A stretch of DNA of 64,000 nucleotides from Siphonodentalium dalli (Eukaryota > Mollusca > Scaphopoda > Gadilida > Siphonodentaliidae), in the NCBI GenBank assembly GCA_032622095.1, contig CP136066.1, positions 187,276,716-187,340,715 of the forward strand, read 5' to 3'. The first letter of the stretch is position 1, and every line of letters starts with the position of its first letter. The notes beneath the pieces were generated by a model that made no database searches, was not told the DNA's origin, and worked only from the letters and a program-made list of their open reading frames with translations. Below are positions 21,921-33,790 of the stretch, in pieces. Made by a program: the position numbers and the translations under genes.

Positions 21921-23205
21921 TACCTGTATATATAAGTACACACAGAGAATATATCCAGCCTCATAAAGAACACAGAATGTATCTCAATCAATTTTAACAG
22001 CATATCCAATCTCCTAATAAGTTCTTTACAACATACATGACATGTAGAAACTTCTTGGAAAATGCTGTGTATTTAGATACGTTTAGTCACTGAAATCTGC
22101 TTCTTTGAACATGTACATGTTCATGTAGATGTATACAGAACAAATGGTATCTTAGAGTAACACAATATCACCATACATGTATGGTAGATGTATGTAATAG
22201 GAACATTGAGGGTAATATATACCGGTAATGGATATAGATGGAGTACACTTGCATGTACTGTACCATACAAGTACTAGTATATATAAGATACTACATGTAC
22301 AAGAACAAATGGAGAATAAATCCACCCTCCTGAACAAAGATAAGCACGGAATATATGGTATCTCACTCAAAACAGAACATCCAACCTCCATAATAAGTAA
22401 AAGCCATAATAAGTAAAAGAAACCTTGAGACTGAAATGGATTGTATTTATAATTAGTAGATCAAATCAATCAATACACTTTCTTGGAACATACATGCAAA
22501 TGTAGAACATCATTATACAGAACACATGGTTTCTCAGTCATAGGACATGTATATGTAACATACACAATCTCACCATACATGTACGTTAGGTAATAGGAAC
22601 ATTGAGGCTATTATCTTTTGTCTAGTATGCTTGCATGTATATAAGAATCTACAAGAACACATGGAAAATAAATCCACTCTCTTCAATATATATATATCAC
22701 AATCAAATAACTACATGTACATTTATATCCAGGCTCCTAATACATGTAATAAGTACTAACAATTAACATAGAGAATTTATCTGAACATGGAGAGTGTACC
22801 GTACTGACCCGCGTTTAGGCCCAGGGGGCCTTTGTTTTATTTGAGCTCAAAAATCCAAGTGGGCTTAAACCCGAATATGACCCTTTGCAAACCAAAAATC
22901 CCAAGAAATCGGGACAGTAAAACTGAAGAAAAAATAAAGTCGATCCAGCAGAGTTTCGGTGAAATATACACGTCTTTAGAAAAGTTCAGCCAGAAGATGG
23001 CCCAAAAGACACTGAAAATCAACTAATCCACTCCCTTGAACATACATGTAGATGAACATGTAGATTTATACAGAACATATGGTATCTGAAAGTACCAAAC
23101 TCAATATCACTAATGAGGTTAATCTATACAGTATAGAATGAAAATACTTGCATGTATATAAGATTCGATAAGAACACAGATAATAAATCCACTCTCTTGA
23201 ACATA

Positions 23206-23418
23206 CAGTAATGCTCTAAGTAATCGACTTCTTAACCACAGCAGAATTATGGGTAACTTTTCAGGATTTAGTCGGAAATATGGCTTGTTGCCATTCATCG
23301 GAAAGCTGAGAGCTTTCCGATGAATGGCAACAAGCCATATTTCCGACTAAATCCTGAAAAGTTACGGTACCCATAATTCCGCTGTGGTTAAGGAGTCGAT
23401 TATTTAGGGCATTACTGT
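23206..23418. mobile_element. TAH hairpin MITE, chimeric arms
   Basis: 213 bp with TA flanks. The left end is the GCTCTAAGTAATCGACTTC form and the right end the complement of GCCCTAAATAATCGACTCC, so the two arms come from different subfamilies. Confidence 0.9.
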
Positions 23419-23760
23419 AGAGAATTTATCTGAACATGGAGAGTGTATTCAGAAAAGTTCAGCCAGAAGATGAGCCAAAAGACACTGAAAATCAACTAAT
23501 CCATACATACATGTAGATTTATACAAAACATATGGTATCTGAAAGTACCAACGCCAATATCACCATTGAGGCTAATTAATATATATGGTATAGAAGAAAA
23601 ATGCTGGCATGTATATACGGTAAGATTCTGTTAGAACTCAGATAATAAATCCACTCCCTTGAACATACACGTACATGTACACAGAATATATCACAATACG
23701 TTCACTATATCCTGGCTCGTAATAAGTAATGTCAACACTGAGACCATCCACAGCGTACTG

Positions 23761-24098
23761 ACTTTATATAGGTTTGACCACAGTATGGAAGACTAACAGT
23801 CTCTGTGACCAGTTAATCATAATTGTCCCATTTCCTGATCGTGCCCTGTGTTACACCGAGATAATACGTGCCAGGAATTTGAATGAGGCAGGCAAGTTAT
23901 TTACCAACAGTTTAAGTCTAATTTGTACCGGTAATCACAAAATGATATAGTTATTGGCCATATCACACTCAAACTCCTCTTTAACCCTATTATTCCACCG
24001 TAAATACTGTATAACAGATCATCAAAACTGTTGCAAGGTTAACAGGCTTGGAAAATCATATTTTCTTACATTTTCTATTATCAATATTGTTCATTCAT
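23761..24098. other. no gene recognised
   Basis: AT-rich sequence without supported features. Confidence 0.4.
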
Positions 24099-24102
24099 TT
24101 AA

Positions 24103-24306
24103 CCCTCCCATGGCTGGAGTTTCCTGAAATTTTGCGAATACCTTGTGCCAATGCATTCTCCATAAAAGCTAGGGAGCCTCGCATATACATGTTACATGCA
24201 TATGTTACATATAAATATGGGAGGCTCCCATATATAAGAGAATGCACTGGCACAGGGTATTTAATGCTGCACCAGCATAGCTCCTGCCATGAACCTCAAG
24301 GAAGGG
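24103..24306. mobile_element. PB3 piggyBac-like MITE
   Basis: 204 bp between TTAA at 24099-24102 and 24307-24310. Left arm CCCTCCCATGGCTGGAGTTTC, right arm GCACCAGCATAGCTCCTGCC and AAGGAAGGG. One compact CORE hairpin with GGGAGCCTCGCATATA and an expanded centre. Confidence 0.85.
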
Positions 24307-24310
24307 TTAA

Positions 24311-25462
24311 TATTATTATGATTAAAGGGATGGCTAGGTGTACTTAATTGATTTTGAAAAGAATTTTCAAGATTCAAGAACTGTGATTCGTTCATCACAT
24401 ATTATCAGCTTATATGTATTACTTCTGTTAAAATCTCAAAATAATACCGGTATCAAAGTTTCACAGGGGCATTTATACCATACATCTAAATGTAGGTTCC
24501 AACCAGACCTGTTAAGTTTTGAAAATGGCCATCTGGGAGATTTTGAGGTACCGGTAGGTATAAGGAGGTATGCTCAAGTTCGAAATTTAAAAAAATAGAT
24601 TTTCATCTTGTTGAAGTGTTGAAGTTACCACAGTGCATCTGCATCTGTCAATTTTAACCACGAAAATCAGAATTACTTCTTGGGCCACATGTGGGAAAAA
24701 TTGGTGGTCTACCATATTTTGGAGGTTTTCCCTGTGGCATGCAATCCGGGAGTCTCATGGACAATCCGTCAAACTTAATAACAGCTCTGGTTCCCACATT
24801 TCAGAACAAATGAAAATCTAAGTCATTTCTCAAAAAATTTCAAGGTTTTTCAAGGCCCTGAAATTTAAAATTCAAGGACATTTGTCAGCAATTTTCAAGT
24901 TTTTTCCAGACAATAAAATAAGTACAGTAATGCTCTAAGTAATCGACTTCTTAACCACAGCAGAGAGCTTTCCGATGAATGGCAACAAGCCATATTTCCG
25001 ACTAAATCCTGAAAAGTTACCCATAATTCTGCTGTGGTTAAGAAGTCGATTACTTAGACTTAGAGCATTACTGTAAGTGTATGTACCGATATTGTCAAAT
25101 GTTGATTTGAATAAATTATGAGTTTGCTAATTATAATGTCACCAACATTCAAGGCTATTGAATACCTCCATGGCAAATCAATTTCTCTCCAGGTGTTCAT
25201 ATGGTTATTTGTCAAATTCAAGGCTTATGATTCCAGGTTTTAAAGTCCCCTTGGGAACCATGCAGTAGCACTATTAACTCAATATTATACACCTACATGT
25301 ATTGACTGCCTTGGGGTGGAATAGCGAGAACTATATTCTCCTGAGGTTGTGTCTTGAACAGCGAGCAGGACTATTGAGAGGCCGCAGTCATGCTTGCTGT
25401 TCAAAAGACACCATCAAGGGAAAAGATCGCTCGCTATGACAGTCAATAGGTGTTTTATTATA
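24311..25462. repeat. dispersed repeat around a TAH MITE
   Basis: The part at about 24816-25270 (TTTCAAGGTTTTTCAAGGCC, AATTCAAGGACATTTG, AGGTTTTAAAGTCCCCTTGG) matches 44870-45140 in part. It is interrupted by the TAH copy at 24925. No coding region is supported in the rest. Confidence 0.5.
24925..25073. mobile_element. TAH hairpin MITE, left arm deleted internally
   Basis: 149 bp with TA flanks. Left end GCTCTAAGTAATCGACTTC is mirrored by GAAGTCGATTACTTAGA at the right, where CTTAGA is duplicated. About 65 bp of the left arm are gone. Confidence 0.85.
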
Positions 25463-25733
25463 CAGTAATGCCCTATATAATCGACTCCTTAACCACAGCA
25501 GAGTTATGGGTAATTTTTCAGGATTTAGTCGGAAATACATGTATGGCTTGCTAACATTCACTGGAAAGCTCTCACTCACTGAAAGCTTTCGGATGAATGC
25601 AGTAAATTTCCATCGGAAAGCTCGCACTGAGAGCTTTCCGATGAATGGCAACAAGCCATATTTTCGACTAAATCCTGAAAAATTACCCATAATTCTGCTG
25701 TGGTTAAGGAGTCGGTTATTTAGGGCATTACTG
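25463..25733. mobile_element. TAH hairpin MITE, enlarged centre
   Basis: 271 bp with TA flanks. The centre contains extra copies of the GGAAAGCTCTCACT and GAAAGCTTTC pieces, so the loop region has been re-copied. A CATGTA insertion splits GGAAATA-TGG in the left arm. Confidence 0.88.
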
Positions 25734-25737
25734 TACC

Positions 25738-26196
25738 GGGGTATATGACATAATTATTGCATCATGCCAAACGTGACATCGGCAGATGGATAAATAATTT
25801 GAAGACTCGGGAAATACCGGTAGTTCGCAACATTCTGGCCTAGTACTACTATTCAATTGTATTGTTTTATGTTCTATTATATATTTATTACATGTATCTG
25901 ACATTCAGATTTGGAAATAAAAATATGTTTGCACCAAGACATGAGAAAAATAGTTTACAAAAAAAAATTATCCAAATAAAAAATTTGAGGACCAAATCGA
26001 GGGTCGGGAGGGGACGAGAATCTCACATTGTTGTTATATTGGCCTCAGATGGTTTGATTTTGCAAGTAGGAATCTACAATGTGTGTCTTTATTTCAACTG
26101 CTGGTCCATACAATTACAATGTATAATGTTCATGATGTCAGTTTTATTGCTGGAGCAAAGACAGAACTGATGGTTAATTATGATATAAATCACTAC
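25738..26196. other. unique-looking sequence with one shared phrase
   Basis: The phrase GGGTCGGGAGGGGACGAGAATC with AATTATCCAAATAAA occurs at about 25970-26025 and again near 50550-50610, marking a dispersed repeat. No coding support. Confidence 0.45.
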
Positions 26197-26199
26197 ATT

Positions 26200-28769
26200 T
26201 AGTCCAGGCACATTAGACATGGAAGTGGAAAAGTAAGGAAATAAATCGGGGAAAGCTGATTTTTTCTTATTATTTTGGCCATAACATCGCGGACGCGTCA
26301 GGAAAAGTCCCCTAAAATCCGATTTGAGCTTTCTGAGTTACATCATTTTTTCCATATAATTAAACAAAACAATATTTTTCACAATGATGGAAATAATTGG
26401 ATGTTGTAACAATTTTTCAGCCGAAACGTATACAAAAAGCACTCAATATTGTTCGATATACAATTCTCGAACCAACGACACCCATTCAAAGGGAAATATC
26501 GAATGAATTTCGCATATATAGATATGAAATAAAACACTGAGCCAAAATACTGACGATTTTGAAGACAAACTGATGTATTCGATGTCGGATTTCTCAGGCT
26601 TCTCAAAACATAGGCGCAAGCTATCTATTTTAAAAACTGCACAGACACCACCCCGTCGCTATAATAGGCAGAACTAGCGAGTACGCACATCATAAGTTGT
26701 CAAAACTTGTAAAAACATAACCCTACCCCCGAAACTGGTTGTCAACGATCTGGTCGTATTTTGATATTCTATTTTGTCTAAGCTAGTCATATGCATTACT
26801 AAGTTATACCAGTATATGTGAAATATGAGTACGAGAGCGAATCTAGTGACACGATCAGAATACTACAAACGCGGTCATGAAATGGCTGTCAAAATGGCCG
26901 CAACCACCAAGCTAAGCCGAAATGATGGCAACTTATTATATAACCACCTAGTAGGTAAAATACGTATTAACAATATACAAGTCTGTTGTTCAATATCTTT
27001 AAAGGTACACAGTTCATTAACACAGGCCCATGTGGAGGATTTATCGGCCATTGCAACGCAGGTCAAACCCAATGAATTACGTCTTTAAAATTTCGGGTTT
27101 TCTGTTTACAGTCGGGGCCAAAAATAATAATTTCGGGCATGCAACATACGAAGTAATGTTTCGCCACACAGTGTATGGTAGTTTCGTTCGGCGAGATGAT
27201 AAATTATTGAATGGAACGCAGAAACTTAAGTGCATATCCTTGCGGTATAAATAGTAGTTACATTTCCGGATTGTTCATCACTGTACATGATAATAAACCA
27301 CACACGTATGTTGCAATTCTTATTATATTGCAAAGAAACCGCCACCTCTTCAAAAGATTAGCACTGCATCACACCAGATCAAATAGACAGCACATCGTAC
27401 ATTTGATATACGACTAATTTTCGTGCTGCTTCCAAACCGGTCTCTTAGTAAACAATTTGTTCAACTTACTTCAGTCGGCAACTTACAACTGGAATATGCT
27501 ATTACGCAATGTACAATATTAGTTTTCCGTATTTTGTTGTTTGAAAATATCTTGCCAAAACCACCCATGAACTTGTGCAAAATATCAGGTGATCATCGTT
27601 TAAAGCTGTTATTTCAGCGTTGAACATTGACTCAATGTTGCTAGTTATGGTTGTTAGTTCAGCAGATATGTGTAACATTAGGGAGAAGGGATACACACGG
27701 TAATGCGGTTGCAGAAAACATAGTACCCTTCGCGTATATGTGACCTTGGTGAATATAACCAAATATTATTTCCAGGTATAAAGACAGTCTCTGTCACAGA
27801 GTATGTGGGCAATTTTGGTCAAGTTTAGATTTTTTTAAAGAAAGTATATGGTACTCCTTTGTGTTTTGATAAATTGCTTTCATAGTATACCACCGTGCAT
27901 TCTTGTGATAACAGCGAAATATTCGTGTTTTATTACTTATTCTTAGGCAAAAATTACTAATATTTTAAGACACGGAGAATATAATCTACACAATTCACCC
28001 ATTACTCTATGAATATCTCTCATACTGCTCTATAGCAGTGTATTTCGAAAGGTTTGATGGTGTATATATCAAAAGAAACGATGACCGGTCACATTAGTGA
28101 TACTGCTATGAGCACATATATTTCGGCTTCTATGAAAGGTCACAGAATCAATTCTTCGCTATTAAATTTCATTTTACAGTGTAGTGTACATATATATCAC
28201 ACGATTCAAGATAAATAGTGCAGAAAAATTTGCCTTATTCTCCCGTTTCTTTGCGGTCAAAAAGTCCAGATTTAACCATTTTATGAGACCTTGCTTTTCG
28301 CTATATCTCTCGCGATATATATTAGAGATAATTCGCACATACCCGATAAAATGTTTCTCTTATTCTCTGCAATCATTCTTCCTCACATATTTCGAGCGTG
28401 TTGTCACTCTTATGGGACTAGCTATTCAATTATGCATAAAATGTAAATTTCATTCTATTTTGGCCATTTTGGCGGCCATTTTGGGACTTCAATTCAACTG
28501 ATATGGTTCACGGCTAAGCATTGTTTGTATGTATGTCAATGTATTATGAATTTGGAATTAATTGATCTACACATGACTGCATTCCCATATGGCCTGATGG
28601 AGATGCTTCAGAATTTGAACCATTCCGAAAAATCAAGATATCTCAAAAAGCTCAACTTGGATTTTAGGGGACTTTTGCCACGTTGTTCATAAACATGTTC
28701 TTATTGATCCCTGAAAAAATCAGTTTTCCCCGATTTTTTACACTAGTGAAACCTTATGTGCCTGGACTA
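26200..28769. mobile_element. 2.57-kb DNA transposon without transposase
   Basis: Inverted ends TAGTCCAGGCACAT on the left and ATGTGCCTGGACTA on the right. Imperfect inverted similarity runs inward for over 100 bp (AAATCGGGGAAA, AAAAGTCCCCTAAAATCC, TTGAGCTTT). Flanked by ATT on both sides (26197-26199, 28770-28772). The pre-insertion sequence is seen at 29071-29107 (AAATCACTACATTCTATACA), so the boundaries are firm and the duplication is 3 bp. The interior has only short open frames and no catalytic motif I recognise. It is either non-autonomous or decayed. Superfamily not assigned. Confidence 0.8.
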
Positions 28770-28831
28770 ATTCTATACAGAGCAACTGACAAACTCACCC
28801 AGATTCAAGAATCAAGTTACACTCCATTTAA

Positions 28832-29063
28832 CGCTTTCATGATGGTAGCTGCACTGGTGCAGGGTTAAAACCCTCTGCCAATGCATTCTCTTCTCCCACT
28901 GGGAGCCTCGCATATATAAGAGAATGCACTGGCTTACAAAGTCAAGATAAATATTGTTAGGCCAATGTATTCTCTTATACATGTACACATGTATATGCGA
29001 GGCTCCCTATGGGAGACTCACATATATAAGAGAATGCATTGGCACAGGGTTTTCAGGAAAGGG
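28832..29063. mobile_element. PB3 piggyBac-like MITE
   Basis: 232 bp between TTAA at 28828-28831 and 29064-29067. Left arm GCTTTCATGATGGTAGCTGC with a changed first base pair. Two CORE hairpins with centre CTCCCACTGGGAGCC type. Right arm truncated to TTTTCAGGAAAGGG. Confidence 0.82.
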
Positions 29064-29116
29064 TTAAGATATAAATCACTACATTCTATACAGAGCAACT
29101 GACAAACTCTATTTAA

Positions 29117-29371
29117 CCCTTTCATGATGGGAGCTGCGCTGTTGCCGCATTAAAGACCCTGTGCCAATGCATTCTCTTATATATGCAAGTCTCCCACAGG
29201 GAGCCTCGCATATATAAGGGAATGCACTGGCTTATAAAGTCAAGGTAAATATTATTAGGCAAATGTATTCTCTTACATATGCGAGGCTCTCTATGGGGAG
29301 ACTTGCATATATAAGAGAATGCAATGGCACAGGGTTTTCGCAATTTTCAGGAAGCTCCAGTCAAGGAAGGG
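29117..29371. mobile_element. PB3 piggyBac-like MITE, complete
   Basis: 255 bp between TTAA at 29113-29116 and 29372-29375. Left arm CCCTTTCATGATGGGAGCTG then GCATTAAAGACCCTGTGCC, two CORE hairpins with the GTCTCCCA-CAGGGAGCC centre, right arm TTTTCGCAATTTTCAGGAAG then AAGGAAGGG. Best reference copy of PB3. Confidence 0.9.
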
Positions 29372-29537
29372 TTAATATAGATGTGTATTAATATATCACA
29401 CTTATTGGATGTGGAACTAGCTTTGTCATCATTGCATGGCTTAATGTAATATGCACCTAACCAGCTGTGCCACCAGGGACCCTGTGTACAGAGGTATGAG
29501 GAAACTGATGATAATTAAACTATCATGACATGAGTGT

Positions 29538-30561
29538 CCAGACAAGGGGACATTACTGTCATCATGGACCAGACAAGGGGACATTACTGTCATCATGGAC
29601 CAGACAAGGGGACATTACTGTCATCATGGACCAGACAAGGGGACATTACTGTCACCATGGACCAGACAAGGGGACATTACTGTCACCATGGACCAGACAA
29701 GGGGACATTACTGTCATCATGGACCAGACAAGGGGACATTACTGTCATCATGGACCAGGCAAGGGGACATTACTGTCATCATGGACCAGACAAGGGGACA
29801 TTACTGTCATCATGGACCAGACAAGGGGACATTACTGTCATCATGGACCAGACAAGGGGACATTACTGTCATCATGGACCAGACAAGGGGACATTACTGT
29901 CATCATGGACCAGACAAGGGGACATTACTGTCATCATGGACCAGACAAGGGGACATTACTGTCATCATGGACCAGACAAGGGGACATTACTGTCATCATG
30001 GACCAGACAAGGGGACATTACTGTCATCATGGACCAGACAAGGGGACATTACTGTCATCATGGACCAGACAAGGGGACATTACTGTCATCATGGACCAGA
30101 CAAGGGGACATTACTGTCATCATGGACCAGACAAGGGGGACATTACTGTCATCATGGACCAGACAAGGGGACATTACTGACATCATGGACCAGACAAGGA
30201 GACATTACTGTCATCATGGACCAGACAAGGGGACATTACTGTCATCATGGACCAGACAAGGGGACATTACTGTTATCATGGACCAGACAAGGGGACATTA
30301 CTGTCATCATGGACCAGACAAGGGGACATTACTGTCATCATGGACCAGACAAGGGGACATTACTGTCATCATGGACCAGACAAGGGGACATTACTGTCAT
30401 CATGGACCAGACAAGGGGACATTACTGTCATCATGGACCAGACAAGGGGACATTACTGTCACCATGGACCAGACAAGGGGACATTACTGTCATCATGGAC
30501 CAGACAAGGGGACATTACTGTCATCATGGACCAGACAAGGGGACATTACTGTCACCATGGA
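29538..30561 (+). repeat. 31-bp minisatellite, 33 copies
   Basis: Unit CCAGACAAGGGGACATTACT plus GTCATCATGGA. By counting, 33 units fill 1024 bp: 32 of 31 bp and one with an extra G near 30133. Variants are few: GTCACC in four units, one CCAGGCAAGG, one CTGACATC, one AAGGAGAC and one GTTATC. The unit has no stop triplet on the plus strand, and 31 is not a multiple of 3. All three plus frames are therefore open for long distances and read the same 31-residue cycle. This is a property of the repeat and not evidence of a gene. Confidence 0.97.
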
Positions 30562-30748
30562 CCAGCCGATCGGTTTAAAATTGGGACAATAAAGTCACTT
30601 CTCCCTGTTTGATTTATATTGGGAGATGTGGACTGTTATTAGGGAGAAGTAACAATAGCTGACATTCCAGTTACACTCCAACATCACCCTTCTTTGACAA
30701 CACCACTGGTGTGTGAACAGAGTGTGCCTGACTTGTGTGCATGTGACA

Positions 30749-30769
30749 CCCCCCCCCCCCCCCCCCCCC
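30749..30769 (+). repeat. poly-C run of 21
   Basis: Lies in the first half of a tandem duplication inside the HM2 element. Confidence 0.9.
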
Positions 30770-30904
30770 ACTGTGTTGTATTCATCTGTAACATGTCATC
30801 ATTTCTATGTATATCATATAATTTGCTATTAATCACATAAAAAACAAACAATGGCTGATATTCCATTTACAGGTCAACATACTAGTAACCCTTCTTTGAC
30901 ATCA

Positions 30905-30930
<26 letters not shown>
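30905..30930 (+). repeat. poly-C run of 26
   Basis: Lies in the second half of the same duplication, at the equivalent position, so the run existed before duplication or both copies grew. Confidence 0.9.
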
Positions 30931-30935
<5 letters not shown>

Positions 30936-31251
30936 GTGCATGACTTGTGTCCATGTGTTACAGTGTATCATCATTTCTATGTGTATCATATAATTTGTTA
31001 ATAATAACATTTAAAAAAAAAGTATATTTATAAAACCATTATAGTGAGTAAGAACACCATTATAAACAGCACATGTACTTTAACTACTATGCTTCTGGGA
31101 TAATACATGTACATGTACACGCATGCATACTGGTATATGAGAGAGCAGTCACTTCTCCCTGGGACAAAAATAGGAAGAAGTGGCACATTTAAGAGAGAAG
31201 ATGTCTCCCAAGTCACCCTCTAGGCTGGTCCCTGACTATCATCAACTGCTA

Positions 31252-31411
31252 CAGTAATGCCCTAAGTAATTGACTCCTTAACCACAGCAGAATTATGGGT
31301 AACTTCAGGATTTAGTCGGAAATATGGCTTGTTGCCATTCATCCGACTAAATCCTGAAAATTTCCCATAATTCTGCTGTGGTTAAGGGGACATATACTTC
31401 GGGCATTACTG
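31252..31411. mobile_element. TAH hairpin MITE, centre deleted
   Basis: 160 bp with TA flanks. Left arm CCCTAAGTAATTGACTCC; right arm CATATACTTCGGGC, the complement of another subfamily, so chimeric. Right arm lacks the hairpin centre. Confidence 0.82.
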
Positions 31412-32115
31412 TAGAATCAATGTAAGAGGATATATGTCCAGCGGTAATACTGCCTCTCACCAACATCTGCAAAACCAAGAGAAGGAAAATACACAAAAGT
31501 CTTCACACGTCTTCACAAGATTCTGACTAAATACACAGAGGTGTAATCATTGACTACAATTATGCGATTACGTCTGGCTAACCATCCTGCAAAACTAATC
31601 AATGATTCACATTCTACTGACACATATTTACGCAGCACCCATTCATAAGCACAGTTCCATTCATCAATTCTTACACTCTTAGAATAGCCATGAATAAGAC
31701 TTAACTGCTGCTAGCCGGGAATAGGGCGCCACTGCTGCGCACTTGGCACTGGAATTGACCTCCTGATTTCAGGCGGCATAACGACAATATTTTCTCAGAA
31801 TTTTAAAGTGGAAATGAAGAGTGAGCAAATATTTTGATTGGAAGTCACACTTTATTCTTGTGAAAAAAAAATAACTTCTTAGACTCATCAGTCATAATTT
31901 CTAATGCCAGCAGCCTCATTTATCATGTTAAGTGCTCATGCCCCTACATTGCTTGCAATATCCAAGAATACACAGGATGCCAGACATGCACTGCAGAATT
32001 AAGTGCATGCTGAAGTTATAAATAGCAGACATAAATTTGAACAGTGATGTAGCTGGGGGTGAATGGGGAGCATTTGGGTGGGGGGGGGTTCCATCTACAA
32101 ATTACCAGCTACATG

Positions 32116-32327
32116 CAGTAATGCCCTAAATAATTGACTCCTTAACCACAGCAGAATTATGGGTAAATTTTCAGGATTTAGTCAGAAATATGGCTTGTTG
32201 CCAATCAGCGGAAAGCACTCACTGAGAGCTTTCCAATGAATGGCAACAAGCCATATTTACTACTAAATCCTGAAAAATTACCCATAATTCTGATGCGGTT
32301 AGGAGTCGAATATTTAGGGCATTACTG
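32116..32327. mobile_element. TAH hairpin MITE, full length
   Basis: 212-bp palindrome of the CCCTAAATAATTGACTCC subfamily in the first segmental unit. TG replaces TA at the left, TA remains at the right. Confidence 0.88.
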
Positions 32328-32445
32328 TACATCCATTGGTCAGCATGTTGGACTCCCAACTTTATGATGCAATTGTGTGTTCAAGCTCAACTATTAGTAT
32401 GGTGGATTAAAAAATCAGACAGTCAGGAGGGTAAATACCAATTAA

Positions 32446-32677
32446 CCCTTTTATGATAGGTACTGTGCTGGAGCAGCATTAAAGACCCTGTGAGAATGTA
32501 TATACATGTATATATGAGAATGCACTGGCTTACAAGGTCAATGTAAATATTGTTAGGCCAATGTATTCTCTTACATGTATACATGCGAGGCTCCCTATGG
32601 AAGACTCGCATATATGAGAGAATGCATCGGCAGAGGGTTTTCGAAAAAAAATTCAGGAAGCACCAGTCAAGAAACGG
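32446..32677. mobile_element. PB3 piggyBac-like MITE
   Basis: 232 bp between TTAA at 32442-32445 and 32678-32681. The left CORE hairpin is reduced, the right one complete (CTCCCTATGGAAGACTCGC). Right arm AAGCACCAGTCAAGAAACGG. Confidence 0.82.
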
Positions 32678-33170
32678 TTAACAGAGAGGGGTGATCCTGT
32701 GTACAAGTTATAAAAAAATGGAATACATACTAAGTAATTTCACACTAATATCATAGTTTTCACACATTTGCTGACGTAGTATCCATAACTTCAACATATC
32801 AAGTGGTATATAAAACTGAATTACAATTTTTTTTATTTATTTGGGCTGGAATTTTTTTTTTCTTTTTTTTAAATTTTGTACCAGCCTTTTTTGTTGAATC
32901 CTGAATATCTGTTAAATTGGGCATATGATTACTGTGTACAGCTGGGAAATGGCCTTAATTCAGCGTAAATGGGGGGAGTGACACTGTCAATCAGGAGTGT
33001 GCCGGGGGCCAAACAGGGCATGCAATTTAGTCACAGTTATTAAATCTATGACACATATTTTCCCCATCACTCATTTATAAGCAATGGTTCCATGTTTATT
33101 TCATTAAATCATAAGACTCTTAGGATATAGCTGTGAATATGTCTCCACTGCAGAACACTTGGCACTCAGG

Positions 33171-33405
33171 AAAGCCTTGAAATAGGGTGTCTGTCATTTG
33201 CAGAATGAGGTCCCCAGAGGGTGAATTTAGTGATCCGCATCACCAAATTCACCCTCTGGGGACATCATTCTGCTTACACCTCAGCAGAATGAGGTTCCCA
33301 GAGGGTGAATTTGGTGATGCTGGCCCGCTATGCGGGGTAGCATCACTAAATTCACCCTCTGGGAACCTCATTCTGCAAATGACAGACACCCTATTTCAAG
33401 GCTTG
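33171..33405. mobile_element. HM1 hAT-type MITE
   Basis: 235 bp. Ends AAAGCCTTGAAATAGGG (first base changed) and CCCTATTTCAAGGCTTG. Flanks CACTCAGG (33163-33170) and CACTCGGG (33406-33413) match at 7 of 8. Two palindromes of the GAGGTCCCCAGAGGGTG type. The other segmental units show the same place without the insertion (GGCACTGGAATTGACC). Confidence 0.9.
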
Positions 33406-33639
33406 CACTCGGGTTAACCTCCTAATTTTGTGCTGCATAATGACAATATTTTGATTGGAAATAAAAAATATAACTTCTTTGACTCATCTGTCATAAATTC
33501 TAACAGCCTCATTTGTCATCTTAAGTACTCATGCCCCTGCACTGCCAGGATAACCAAGAATCCACAGTAAATGTGCTGCACAACACAGATATGCATGCTG
33601 TAGTTATTGTAGCAGAAATTTAACAGGGATGTACCGGTA

Positions 33640-33790
33640 CAGTAATGCCCTAAATAATCGACTCCTTAATTATGGTTAACTTTTCAAGATTTAGTCGGAA
33701 ATATGAGAGCTTTCCGATGAATGGCAACAAGTCATATTTCCGACTAAATCCTGTAAAGTTAACCATAATTCTGCTGTGATTAAGGAGTCT
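33640..33790. mobile_element. TAH hairpin MITE, truncated at the right
   Basis: Left arm CCCTAAATAATCGACTCC. A private change GGTTAAC in the left arm is mirrored as GTTAACC in the right arm. The element stops at AAGGAGTCT, where the next segmental unit begins. Confidence 0.82.

Larger units (their letters stand above)
21101..23760. repeat. degenerate tandem array, several MITE insertions
   Basis: The phrase AATAAATCCACTCTCTTGAA with ACATACATG recurs near 21130, 22313, 22669, 23027, 23187 and 23646. Linked blocks also recur: ACATGGTATCTCA, AGGAACATTGAGGCTA and CTTGCATGTATATAAGA. Units are a few hundred bp and unequal. The MITEs at 21275, 21708 and 23206 lie within it. Confidence 0.6.
29527..31234. 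mobile_element. HM2 hAT-type MITE enlarged by a minisatellite
   Basis: The right end is a normal HM2 end (TAGGCTGGTCCCTG). Flanks ACTATCAT at 29519-29526 and 31235-31242 are identical 8-bp repeats, as for a hAT insertion. The left end is replaced by the 33-copy minisatellite. Its last unit runs GGACCAG directly into HM2 sequence (TTTAAAATTGGGACAATAAA), at the point where other copies have their terminal CAGGGACCAG. The middle is duplicated (about 30655-30880 against 30840-31010), and each duplicate contains a poly-C run. Confidence 0.65.

Noticed and set aside
29538-30561. CRISPR-like array
   Set aside because: The repeats are head-to-tail without unique spacers, and the genome is eukaryotic. 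It is a minisatellite.
29530-30612. Long repetitive open frames of up to 352 codons
   Set aside because: They are three frames of the same 31-bp tandem repeat, which has no stop triplet on this strand. No start context, splice site or flanking coding sequence supports a gene.
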